Under the pieces are notes generated by a model. It was not told the origin of the DNA. It did not search any database and saw only the letters and a program-made list of their open reading frames with translations. A DNA stretch of 64,000 bases from the NCBI GenBank assembly GCA_965250025.1, contig OZ252283.1, forward strand, positions 3,100,001 to 3,164,000. Reading direction: 5' to 3'. Both the position numbers and the translations under genes were made by a program. This document shows, piece after piece, positions 17,456-24,901 of this stretch. This DNA is from CBDDLD01 sp965250025 (GTDB taxonomy: Bacteria; Bacteroidota; Bacteroidia; Flavobacteriales; Flavobacteriaceae). Positions within the stretch are counted from its first letter, which is position 1. Every line of letters starts with the position of its first letter.

Positions 17456-18964
17456 ATGTCAAAAGTTACAGGTAAAGTTGCACAAATTGTAGGTCCGGTA
17501 ATCGATGTTGAATTCGGTGCTGGAACTGAACTTCCAAAGATTTATGATTCATTAGAAATTAAACGCCCTGACGGTTCAACCTTAGTACTAGAGGTACAGT
17601 CTCACATTGGAGAAGATACTGTACGTACTATAGCGATGGACTCTTCAGATGGTTTAAGTAGAGGTACTGAAGTTATCGCAACTGGTGCTCCTATCCAAAT
17701 GCCAATAGGAGAAGATGTTTATGGACGTCTATTCAACGTTATTGGAGATGCTATTGATGGACTGGGAGACTTACCTAAAGCTGACAAAGACGGATTACCA
17801 ATCCACAGACAGGCACCTAAATTTGAGGAACTGTCAACTTCTACTGAAGTTCTATTCACAGGTATTAAAGTCATCGATTTGATCGAGCCTTATGCTAAAG
17901 GTGGTAAAATTGGTTTATTTGGTGGTGCCGGTGTTGGTAAAACCGTATTAATTCAAGAATTAATTAACAACATCGCCAAGGGTCACGGTGGTTTATCCGT
18001 ATTTGCCGGTGTTGGAGAAAGAACTCGTGAAGGAAACGATTTACTTCGTGAAATGTTAGAATCGGGTATTATAAAATACGGTGATGATTTCATGCACTCT
18101 ATGGAAGAAGGTGGTTGGGATCTTCAAAAGGTTGATAAATCAGCCATGAAAGATTCTAAAGCAACTTTCGTCTTTGGACAAATGAACGAGCCTCCTGGAG
18201 CACGTGCTCGTGTAGCATTATCAGGATTAACGATAGCTGAGTATTTCCGTGATGGTGCCGGAGACGGTCAAGGGAAAGATGTACTTTTCTTCGTAGATAA
18301 CATCTTCCGTTTTACACAAGCAGGTTCTGAGGTATCGGCATTATTAGGACGTATGCCATCTGCTGTGGGTTACCAACCTACATTAGCAACAGAAATGGGT
18401 GCCATGCAAGAACGTATTACGTCTACTAAGAAAGGGTCTATTACATCTGTACAAGCGGTATATGTACCTGCGGATGATTTAACGGATCCTGCGCCTGCAA
18501 CAACGTTTGCTCACTTAGATGCAACAACAGTATTATCTCGTAAAATTGCAGAGCTAGGTATTTATCCAGCTGTGGATCCATTAGATTCTACTTCAAGAAT
18601 TTTAACAGCGGAAATCTTAGGAGATGATCATTATAACTGTGCACAACGCGTAAAAGAGTTGTTACAACGTTATAAAGAATTACAGGATATTATTGCCATT
18701 CTTGGTATGGAAGAATTGTCTGAAGAAGATAAATTAGCTGTATCGAGAGCCAGACGTGTACAACGTTTCTTATCGCAACCATTCCACGTAGCTGAACAGT
18801 TTACAGGAATTCCTGGAGTATTGGTTGATATTAAAGAAACGATCAAAGGATTCAATATGATCATGGATGGTGAATTGGATCATCTACCGGAAGCTGCTTT
18901 TAACCTCAAAGGTTCTATAGAAGAAGCTATTGAAGCCGGAGAAAAAATGTTAGCAGAAGCTTAA
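17456..18964 (+). CDS. atpD: F1 ATP synthase subunit beta
   Basis: Catalytic subunit of F1Fo ATP synthase, 502 residues. The P-loop GGAGVGKT, the ALSGLTIAEYFRD block, the catalytic Glu/Arg finger region and the DELSEED-type segment (MEELSEEDKL) are all present. It is followed 18 bases later by atpC, with no other atp genes here: in Bacteroidota the beta and epsilon genes often lie apart from the rest. It has its own promoter box and ends with the shared terminator after atpC. Confidence 0.99.
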   Translation: MSKVTGKVAQIVGPVIDVEFGAGTELPKIYDSLEIKRPDGSTLVLEVQSHIGEDTVRTIAMDSSDGLSRGTEVIATGAPIQMPIGEDVYGRLFNVIGDAIDGLGDLPKADKDGLPIHRQAPKFEELSTSTEVLFTGIKVIDLIEPYAKGGKIGLFGGAGVGKTVLIQELINNIAKGHGGLSVFAGVGERTREGNDLLREMLESGIIKYGDDFMHSMEEGGWDLQKVDKSAMKDSKATFVFGQMNEPPGARARVALSGLTIAEYFRDGAGDGQGKDVLFFVDNIFRFTQAGSEVSALLGRMPSAVGYQPTLATEMGAMQERITSTKKGSITSVQAVYVPADDLTDPAPATTFAHLDATTVLSRKIAELGIYPAVDPLDSTSRILTAEILGDDHYNCAQRVKELLQRYKELQDIIAILGMEELSEEDKLAVSRARRVQRFLSQPFHVAEQFTGIPGVLVDIKETIKGFNMIMDGELDHLPEAAFNLKGSIEEAIEAGEKMLAEA

Positions 18965-18982
18965 TTAATAAACGGATAAATT

Positions 18983-19276
18983 ATGCATTTAGAAATTGTA
19001 TCTCCGGAAGCAACGCTTTTTAGCTCAGATATTGACTCTGTAGTTGTTCCTGGAATCAATGGTGAGTTTGAAATGCTCAAAGACCACGCACCTATTGTAT
19101 CTATATTAAAAGCAGGTACCGTTAAAATTAGAGTGCATTCTAAAAGTCATTTAGAGTTTGATGAGCTTCATGCTACTATTGTACCGCATAACGATGACAA
19201 TAAGGTATTGACATTAGAGATTAACTCCGGTACTATAGAAATGAAAGATAATAAAGTTATCGTATTAGCAGATTAG
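18983..19276 (+). CDS. atpC: F1 ATP synthase subunit epsilon, short form
   Basis: Only 97 residues, against about 130-140 in most bacteria. The N-terminal beta-sandwich is complete (LEIVSPEATLFSSDIDSVVV, GEFEMLKDHAPIVSIL), but the two C-terminal helices that inhibit ATP hydrolysis in other species are absent. The frame ends naturally before a strong terminator, so this is a short form, not a truncated gene. Lack of epsilon-helix inhibition follows from the missing part and is inference. Confidence 0.93.
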   Translation: MHLEIVSPEATLFSSDIDSVVVPGINGEFEMLKDHAPIVSILKAGTVKIRVHSKSHLEFDELHATIVPHNDDNKVLTLEINSGTIEMKDNKVIVLAD

Positions 19277-19300
19277 TTAATACAACATATACAATACAGA

Positions 19301-19330
19301 AAAACGCGAAGCTAAGGCTTCGCGTTTTTT
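19301..19330. terminator. Bidirectional terminator between atpC and umuD
   Basis: A 12-pair stem (AAAACGCGAAGC against GCTTCGCGTTTT, four-base loop) with A and T runs on its two sides serves the convergent atpC and umuD genes. Confidence 0.88.
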
Positions 19331-19335
19331 ATTTA

Positions 19336-19776
19336 TTATACCCGTTTAATCACATTGGTAACTATACCCCAAATCACAAAATTATTGTCTTCGGTAACCT
19401 TTATAGGTTGGTAATTTTCATTCTCAGGTTTCAACCATAAACCGTCTGGCTTTATCTGTAAACGCTTAACGGTAAATTCTCCATCTATAAAACAAACTGC
19501 TATTTTATCATCTTCCGGCTCTAAGCTTCGATCAATAACCAATAAGTCATTATTATCTAAGCCTGCATCTATCATAGACTGACCACTCACTCTGGCAAAA
19601 AAGGTGGCTTCTTTATTCTTTATCAGTTCATCATCTAACGATAAGCGCTGTTCTTTAAAATCATCTGCCGGCGATGGGAAACCCGCAGATATTCCTGTAT
19701 CAACAAGTACTGCACCGTTTGAATGCATTGAAGCTTCCGGCACAAAAAATATAAGGTTTGATGTGTTTGCTGTCAT
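19336..19776 (-). CDS. umuD: UmuD-like S24 autoprotease (Pol V subunit)
   Basis: Accessory subunit of error-prone DNA polymerase V, 146 residues. The self-cleavage site is A31-G32 before FPSP; the catalytic Ser is S67 (SGQSMID) and the Lys is K104 (GEFTVKRL). It has no N-terminal DNA-binding domain, so it is not LexA. It follows umuC, 35 bases downstream on the same strand, which is the reverse of the usual umuD-umuC order. The spacer contains a small palindrome. Probably the last gene of the DUF2975-XRE-umuC-umuD transcript. Confidence 0.93.
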   Translation of the reverse strand: MTANTSNLIFFVPEASMHSNGAVLVDTGISAGFPSPADDFKEQRLSLDDELIKNKEATFFARVSGQSMIDAGLDNNDLLVIDRSLEPEDDKIAVCFIDGEFTVKRLQIKPDGLWLKPENENYQPIKVTEDNNFVIWGIVTNVIKRV

Positions 19777-19791
19777 TTTATATTAGCCTTT

Positions 19792-19806
19792 ATCATTATC
19801 AATGAT
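19792..19806. repeat. Small palindrome between umuC and umuD
   Basis: ATCATT-ATC-AATGAT is a perfect six-base dyad in the 35-base spacer between umuC and umuD. It could pair in RNA or bind protein, but it is short and AT-rich, so chance is possible. Confidence 0.25.
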
Positions 19807-19811
19807 GATGA

Positions 19812-21068
19812 TTATTTTACTTTAATAACTTCGTTAATATTAGTAGTATATCTTGGTGATAATCGTTCTTGTCGCATTTTCCATGTTCGCTCCAAATCCT
19901 GACTTCCAAGTTTTATTTTATAATCTTTATACCTCTTATTCATTTGATCTATAGCAGACATTAAAGGCTTGTGTTTTGGATTTTCTTTATCAAACAAGCC
20001 CAGTTGGTGACTGTCTGTAGGCACTAGCCCAGTAACTATTACACCTGCGCGTTTATACTTAATACCACTTTTATAAATTGATTTTACTGCTTCTACAGCC
20101 ATATTACTGATAACCAATGATGAGTCTGTAGGATATGGCAGTATAACTCGCGTACTCACTTTATGCTGCTCTAAACCCTTCTTATGCCTGTCGCTTCTTA
20201 ACATCACTATGATCATATGACAACTGGAGCCTTGAGCCCTTAGTTTTTCTGCACAACTTGTCGCAAACGTAGAAACTCTTTCCTTTATGTTTTCAATATC
20301 CGAATAGGTGTACTCAAAACTTCGGGTGGTAGCAATAGCACGCTTCGTTTCACGCTCGTCTAAGGTCAATTTTGGAATACCTTCGAGATCTTTTTTTAAT
20401 TTCCATTCGGTAATAGAAAATGTCTTTCTTACCCATTCATCGGGCATTTGAGTAAAATCATAAGCTGTTTTACAACCTTTAGCTTTAAGGCGTTTCTGCA
20501 AACCAAAACCTATGCCCCATACGTCTTCAATCCTAATCCATTTTAAGGCTTTTATTCTAGACACCTCTGAATCTATAACATAACTTCCTTTTGTTTTTTT
20601 AGGAAATTTCCGGGCTATTCTATTGGCAACTTTACTTAATGCTTTTGTTGGTGCAATTCCAACACATGTTGGTATACCTGTCCATTTTAAAATGCGTTGC
20701 CTTATCTGGTGTCCATAATCATTAAAATCAACATGCTCAAAGCCTTTAAACTGAAGAAATGCTTCGTCAATACTATATACTTCCACATCTGGAGTAAATT
20801 GCTCCAAAATACTCATCACTCTATTGCTCATATCCCCGTACAATGGATAGTTGGAAGACAATACATGAATACCATTGCTTTTACAAAAGCCTTCCCATTT
20901 AAAAATAGGTGCTGCCATGGGTAAATTTAAGGCCTTAGCCTCATCGCTTCTCGATATCACACAACCATCATTATTGCTTAAAATAGCCACAGGTTGACTT
21001 TGCAAATTAGGGTTGAAAACCCGTTCGCAAGACGCATAAAAATTATTACAATCAACTAAAGCATACAT
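19812..21068 (-). CDS. umuC: UmuC-like Y-family DNA polymerase
   Basis: Catalytic subunit of translesion polymerase V, 418 residues. Visible are the metal-binding Asp of LVDCNNFYASCERVF at the N-terminus, the SIDEAFLQF block with the second acidic pair, the HhH-containing region (KALKWIRIEDVWGIGFGLQKRL shortened here in function to RIEDVWGIGFG) and the UmuC C-terminal domain. It starts 20 bases after the XRE gene; a TATCTTTA box one base off consensus (21075-21082) could give a weak promoter of its own. The gene precedes umuD, which is unusual. Confidence 0.95.
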   Translation of the reverse strand: MYALVDCNNFYASCERVFNPNLQSQPVAILSNNDGCVISRSDEAKALNLPMAAPIFKWEGFCKSNGIHVLSSNYPLYGDMSNRVMSILEQFTPDVEVYSIDEAFLQFKGFEHVDFNDYGHQIRQRILKWTGIPTCVGIAPTKALSKVANRIARKFPKKTKGSYVIDSEVSRIKALKWIRIEDVWGIGFGLQKRLKAKGCKTAYDFTQMPDEWVRKTFSITEWKLKKDLEGIPKLTLDERETKRAIATTRSFEYTYSDIENIKERVSTFATSCAEKLRAQGSSCHMIIVMLRSDRHKKGLEQHKVSTRVILPYPTDSSLVISNMAVEAVKSIYKSGIKYKRAGVIVTGLVPTDSHQLGLFDKENPKHKPLMSAIDQMNKRYKDYKIKLGSQDLERTWKMRQERLSPRYTTNINEVIKVK

Positions 21069-21088
21069 ACATTGTAAAGATAAAGATT

Positions 21089-21295
21089 TTAGTCTTTAAC
21101 ATACTCCAAAATATCGCTTGGTTGACATTCTAAAGCTTCACAAATGGCTTCTAAAGTTGTAAACCGTATGGCCCTTGCCTTACCCGATTTTAAAATTGAA
21201 AGATTTGCAGTAGTAATACCAATAATTTCAGCAAGTTCTTTACTTTTCATCCCACGCTTTACCAGCATCATATCTAAATTGACGACTATCGGCAT
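21089..21295 (-). CDS. Small XRE-family regulator (YozG-like)
   Basis: A 68-residue protein that is almost entirely a Cro/CI-type helix-turn-helix: SKELAEIIGITTANLSILKS carries the two HTH helices, followed by LEAICEALECQPSDIL, typical of the short YozG-like regulators. It begins 2 bases after the DUF2975 gene, a pairing seen widely in Gram-positive bacteria and Bacteroidota. Its likely target is the tandem dyad at 22131-22182 in front of the operon (inference). It is followed 20 bases later by umuC. Confidence 0.92.
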   Translation of the reverse strand: MPIVVNLDMMLVKRGMKSKELAEIIGITTANLSILKSGKARAIRFTTLEAICEALECQPSDILEYVKD

Positions 21296-21297
21296 GG

Positions 21298-22107
21298 TTA
21301 AATCGTTAAGTCATTTTCTTGTTGAATACTACTCCCAGTTTTTAAAACAGAACTCAACACTATAAGAGAGAATCCAACGATAAGTAATGTATAATCAATA
21401 TCCAGACGTGGATGCATCAACACTTCCAGATAGCTTAAGCGTTTATCTATAGGTTCTACATTAATCTGTGATAGTGTTTTCCCAAGAAAAGAATTTGAAA
21501 TCACATAAAGTAAAACCTTAACAATTATAATTATCCCTAATAACTGTATCGACTTGTACAATCTTTGAGAAAACTGAATACGTATCCTCAAAGATTTAAA
21601 CATGTTTCTTAGTAAGAAGAAGATCGTTATCAAAAAAATAAGATTAAGGTATGTCCTGAACAAAATAACAACCTTAACTGCCGATGTCTTTGGTTCAACA
21701 TACACATAACCATTACTGCTAAACTTATCAGTGATGAGGTCAAAATTATCTAACCCATAGAATTCTTCAATACTAACTATGGTCTTAAAATTTAAAGAAT
21801 CTTCTGAACTAATAGAATTAGCATATTCACGTACTTTAGTATATGTTTTTACCCCGGCTTTATCAACACCTTCTTCATATTTAGTAAAGCGTATATCATT
21901 AAACATTGGGTTTTCAGGGGTAATCTTTAACTCTACAGGTATAGCATATCCTCTTGAGCTATGGAAATTTGAATAAAAATTTCCAATCTTACCGTTATTG
22001 GTTAATATTTCCAATGCTAATATAGCCCCAAAAGCAACAATTAAAATATAAAATACAATGCTACATAATGTATAAAGAATGTCAGCAAGGGCAGTTTCTT
22101 TTTGCAT
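21298..22107 (-). CDS. DUF2975 membrane protein
   Basis: Inner-membrane protein of 269 residues. Four hydrophobic segments are visible: about 12-32 (TLCSIVFYILIVAFGAILAL), 148-168, 186-206 and 241-257, with a loop of about 110 residues between the first two that lies outside the core. The arrangement fits the DUF2975 family, which is commonly paired with a short XRE regulator, as here. By analogy it may control or sense for that regulator, but the mechanism is unknown. First gene of the possible four-gene transcript with XRE, umuC and umuD. Confidence 0.85.
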   Translation of the reverse strand: MQKETALADILYTLCSIVFYILIVAFGAILALEILTNNGKIGNFYSNFHSSRGYAIPVELKITPENPMFNDIRFTKYEEGVDKAGVKTYTKVREYANSISSEDSLNFKTIVSIEEFYGLDNFDLITDKFSSNGYVYVEPKTSAVKVVILFRTYLNLIFLITIFFLLRNMFKSLRIRIQFSQRLYKSIQLLGIIIIVKVLLYVISNSFLGKTLSQINVEPIDKRLSYLEVLMHPRLDIDYTLLIVGFSLIVLSSVLKTGSSIQQENDLTI

Positions 22108-22130
22108 GACTTAAGTTATTTAAAAACACA

Positions 22131-22182
22131 AAAATTATTGTTTATCAATAACAAATATAGCAAAATTATTGTTTATCAATAA
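22131..22182. promoter_or_regulatory. Tandem 21-bp dyad operator
   Basis: Two perfect copies of a 21-bp element lie at 22131-22151 and 22162-22182, 31 bases apart (three helical turns). Each contains the dyad TTATTG-N5-CAATAA. They flank the -7 box of the DUF2975 operon, and the right copy overlaps its -33 TTG. The XRE protein encoded at 21089-21295 is the natural ligand (inference). Confidence 0.85.
22152..22179 (-). promoter_or_regulatory. Promoter of the DUF2975-XRE(-umuC-umuD) operon
   Basis: On the minus strand, TTG (22179-22177), a 17-base spacer and TATATTTG (22159-22152) match the Bacteroidota -33/-7 pattern. The -7 box sits exactly between the two operator copies. Predicted start near 22146, about 40 bases before the DUF2975 ATG. 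Confidence 0.7.
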
Positions 22183-22204
22183 TTTTTCACCACGCTACAG
22201 TTCG

Positions 22205-22212
22205 TATATTTG
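22205..22212 (+). promoter_or_regulatory. -7 box of the biotin operon
   Basis: TATATTTG ends only 4 bases before the ATG at 22217, so transcription should begin at or near the start codon and give a leaderless message. The right operator copy is centred about 45 bases upstream of that start. Confidence 0.6.
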
Positions 22213-22216
22213 AAAA

Positions 22217-22750
22217 ATGACAGAAATTGAGTTTACAATTACTGAGCCTAAATCACCACTGCTAATTAGAATATTGGTAGCATTATTTATGACCACATAT
22301 ATTGGGTTGTGCTATTACTTCACAGTTGAACGTTATGAAGGCACCAGAACTGTAGTGTATTTGATTATTTTAGGTTTTTTTGTTTTCAGATACATGGTAG
22401 TTCCTTACATTACCTTTCGCACTAACCATCTAAATTTTAAAGAACAGAAAATTAGAAGTGATATAGAAATTGGCAGATTCACTATTAAAGGAAAATGGAA
22501 AAATTTAAAAGATCTAAAATACATTTCCGTATTTAAAACCGATAATGGGTATGAAGTAAACTTATGGTATAAGAAGCGTAATATACTTAATCTTTTTGCT
22601 TTGGATGATTACGATACTGTGATGAAAGAAGCTTTCTTTTTCTCTGAAAAATTGAATATTGATTTGCTTGATGCCAGAAAAAGGGGCTATCATAGATGGG
22701 TAGATAAAGAGGTTTACAGAACAACCGGAAATATTGTCTATATTGAATAA
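22217..22750 (+). CDS. Two-helix membrane protein, biotin cluster copy 1
   Basis: Unrecognised protein of 177 residues. Two membrane helices lie near the N-terminus (about 16-36 and 46-66), followed by a cytoplasmic beta-rich domain of about 90 residues (KYISVFKTDNGYEVNLWYKK) and a helix ending in LNIDLLDARKRG. It is homologous to the protein at 31999-32475, which shares the pattern of YxSVFKT, LNL(F/W)Y and a terminal L-x-ID(I/L)LDA. It starts the biotin operon and ends 2 bases before bioF. Pleckstrin-like folding of the soluble part is a guess. Function unknown. Confidence 0.8.
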   Translation: MTEIEFTITEPKSPLLIRILVALFMTTYIGLCYYFTVERYEGTRTVVYLIILGFFVFRYMVVPYITFRTNHLNFKEQKIRSDIEIGRFTIKGKWKNLKDLKYISVFKTDNGYEVNLWYKKRNILNLFALDDYDTVMKEAFFFSEKLNIDLLDARKRGYHRWVDKEVYRTTGNIVYIE

Positions 22751-22752
22751 AC

Positions 22753-23904
22753 ATGATGCTACCTCAAAAACTTAATGATAAACTTAAAGACCGTAAAACC
22801 TCTAATGCTTTTCGGACACTTGGTGATGCCCATAAGCTTATTGATTTCTCTTCTAATGATTATTTAGGGTTTTCAGTATCTGAAATCATTTTTGATACAG
22901 CACATCGGTATTTAGTTGATCACAACCTCAAACACAACGGGGCCACAGGGTCTCGTTTATTATCAGGAAATCATAAACTGTATACTATTGTAGAAGACCA
23001 TCTCAATACTTTCCATAATAGCGAAGCAAGCCTGATATACAATTCAGGTTACGATGCTAATATTGGTTTGTTTTCATCTGTACCTCAACGCAATGATATT
23101 ATTCTGTATGACGAATACATCCACGCCTCTATACGAGACGGGATCACCATGAGTAAGGCCAAAGCTTATAAATTTGAACACAATAACCTCGATAATCTTG
23201 AGAGGCTACTGGAAAAATTCTCTGCCTTAAGAGCGCCTCAAAAGACAGAAATTTATGTGGTCACCGAATCGGTATTTTCAATGGATGGTGACACTCCTGA
23301 TCTACCGGAATTCATAAGGCTTTGTAACAAGCATAATGCTTTGAGCATTATTGATGAAGCACATGCCATAGGCGTTTTTGGCGATCAAGGGGTTGGATTA
23401 GTCCAGCACTTAAATCTTGAGCAAGATTGCTTTGCAAGGATCGTCACTTTTGGTAAAGCTCTAGGCTGTCATGGTGCTGCTATTTTAGGAAATACAATCT
23501 TAAAAGAATACCTCACTAACTTCTCTCGTAGTTTTATCTATACCACAGCTTTGCCTCCACATACACTGGCAACACTGTTTGTGGCTTATGATAAACTCAA
23601 AACGACAGAAACCATTTCTCAACTTAAAGCAAACATTCGCTTATTTCAATCAGAAACTCATCATTATAAGCTTCAAAATTATTTTATTCCTAGCCATTCG
23701 GCAATTCAGTCTTGTATCATTTCAGGTAATGACACCGTGAAAGCAATCTCACAACAGTTATACAGTCATGGCTTTGATGTAAAAGCGGTACTTTCTCCAA
23801 CGGTTCCCGAAGGCAAAGAACGTTTACGGTTTTGTTTACACAGCTACAATTCTCAACAAGAAATTTCGGAAGTTTTGAGCATGTTAGCTACCTTTGTTTC
23901 TTAA
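22753..23904 (+). CDS. bioF: 8-amino-7-oxononanoate synthase-type PLP enzyme
   Basis: Alpha-oxoamine synthase that condenses pimeloyl thioester and alanine in biotin synthesis. The 383 residues contain SSNDYLGF, TGSRLLSGNH, the PLP-aspartate block IIDEAHAIGVFG and the PLP lysine in TFGKALGCHGAA. Two consecutive ATGs (22753, 22756) could start it. It follows the membrane protein gene by 2 bases and is followed by a DUF2007 gene, bioD and bioA, which fixes its role among alpha-oxoamine synthases. Confidence 0.94.
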   Translation: MMLPQKLNDKLKDRKTSNAFRTLGDAHKLIDFSSNDYLGFSVSEIIFDTAHRYLVDHNLKHNGATGSRLLSGNHKLYTIVEDHLNTFHNSEASLIYNSGYDANIGLFSSVPQRNDIILYDEYIHASIRDGITMSKAKAYKFEHNNLDNLERLLEKFSALRAPQKTEIYVVTESVFSMDGDTPDLPEFIRLCNKHNALSIIDEAHAIGVFGDQGVGLVQHLNLEQDCFARIVTFGKALGCHGAAILGNTILKEYLTNFSRSFIYTTALPPHTLATLFVAYDKLKTTETISQLKANIRLFQSETHHYKLQNYFIPSHSAIQSCIISGNDTVKAISQQLYSHGFDVKAVLSPTVPEGKERLRFCLHSYNSQQEISEVLSMLATFVS

Positions 23905-23912
23905 TTCATTTT

Positions 23913-24293
23913 ATGAACAGTAACTATGTACTTTTAGATGCTTTTGAGTTTTCTACAGAAGCACAAATAGTCAAGACCAGATTAAATGCTGAAGGTATAG
24001 ACACCATTCTAAAAGATGAGAAAACCATCGATTCTGATCCATTGATAAGTCAGGCTTTGGGTGGTGTAAAGTTATATGTTCATAAAGAATATACTTTAAA
24101 AGCAATAGCTATTTACGATACCATAAGAACTTATGAAGTTGACAGCAATGGAAATGCTATCCATTGTGTGAATTGTGCATCTACAAAAATATTGATAGCG
24201 CCTTTAGCACGAAAGAACATCTTCTATATGTTGTTTCCTTTTTTTGAAAGCACAAGGTATATCTGTAATAGTTGTAAAACCATATTTAAATGA
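23913..24293 (+). CDS. DUF2007 protein with C-terminal zinc ribbon
   Basis: A 126-residue protein. Residues 1-75 match the DUF2007 'signal-transducing' fold (LLDAFEFSTEAQIVKTRLNA, then GGVKLYVHKEY). The C-terminal part has two CxxC pairs (HCVNCAS and ICNSCKT), which suggests a zinc ribbon split by an aromatic hydrophobic stretch. I chose ATG 23913, eight bases after bioF, since the longer frame overlaps bioF. Its stop overlaps the bioD start by 4 bases, so translation is coupled. No biotin role is known for the family; placement inside the operon is the only hint. Confidence 0.85.
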   Translation: MNSNYVLLDAFEFSTEAQIVKTRLNAEGIDTILKDEKTIDSDPLISQALGGVKLYVHKEYTLKAIAIYDTIRTYEVDSNGNAIHCVNCASTKILIAPLARKNIFYMLFPFFESTRYICNSCKTIFK

Positions 24294-24901
24294 ACACCTA
24301 TTTTATAACCGGTATAGGAACTGATGTTGGAAAAACCATAGCCTCAGCTATAGTGGTTGAAGCAATGGAAGCAGATTATTATAAACCAGTACAAGCCGGA
24401 GAGCTGGACCATGATGATAAATATAAGGTTGAAAAACTGATTAGTAATTCCCAGTCAAAATTCCACCCCAACAGTTATGCTTTGCATACCCCCATGAGTC
24501 CACATGCTGCCGCAGAAATTGATGGCATAAGTATTACAATTGATCAAATTAAGCGTCCTGAAACCAAAAACCATCTGGTTATTGAAGGTGCAGGTGGCCT
24601 GCTCGTACCTCTAAATCATACCGATACCATAGCAGACCTTATCCATCCAAAAGATAAAGTCATTGTGGTGTCCAGGCATTATTTGGGGAGTATCAACCAT
24701 ACACTGCTTACCCTAAACTTACTGAAACAAAAAGGGTATAGTCCTGTTCTGATTTTTAGCGGGAATGAACATCCTTCCACAGAATCAATTATACATACAA
24801 TGACTAATGTTCCGGTGATTGGAAGAATCAGTGAGGAACCTTATTTTGACAAAAATGTTGTAAAAGAATATGCCGAACTGTTTAGACCTCATTTGATATG
24901 A
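24290..24901 (+). CDS. bioD: Dethiobiotin synthetase
   Basis: Closes the ureido ring of dethiobiotin from 7,8-diaminopelargonate, CO2 and ATP. The 203 residues begin with TYFITGIGTDVGKT, the modified P-loop of the family, then KPVQAG and VIEGAGGLLVPL. The start overlaps the DUF2007 stop by 4 bases and the end overlaps bioA by 4 bases (ATGA), so the three are translated together. Confidence 0.97.
   Translation: MNTYFITGIGTDVGKTIASAIVVEAMEADYYKPVQAGELDHDDKYKVEKLISNSQSKFHPNSYALHTPMSPHAAAEIDGISITIDQIKRPETKNHLVIEGAGGLLVPLNHTDTIADLIHPKDKVIVVSRHYLGSINHTLLTLNLLKQKGYSPVLIFSGNEHPSTESIIHTMTNVPVIGRISEEPYFDKNVVKEYAELFRPHLI

Noticed and set aside
19336..19776. S24 protein as LexA repressor
   Set aside because: It lacks the N-terminal DNA-binding domain and sits with umuC.
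22131..22182. Tandem 21-bp repeats as a minimal CRISPR array
   Set aside because: Only two copies with a 10-base gap, internal dyad and promoter overlap, no cas genes; they fit an operator.
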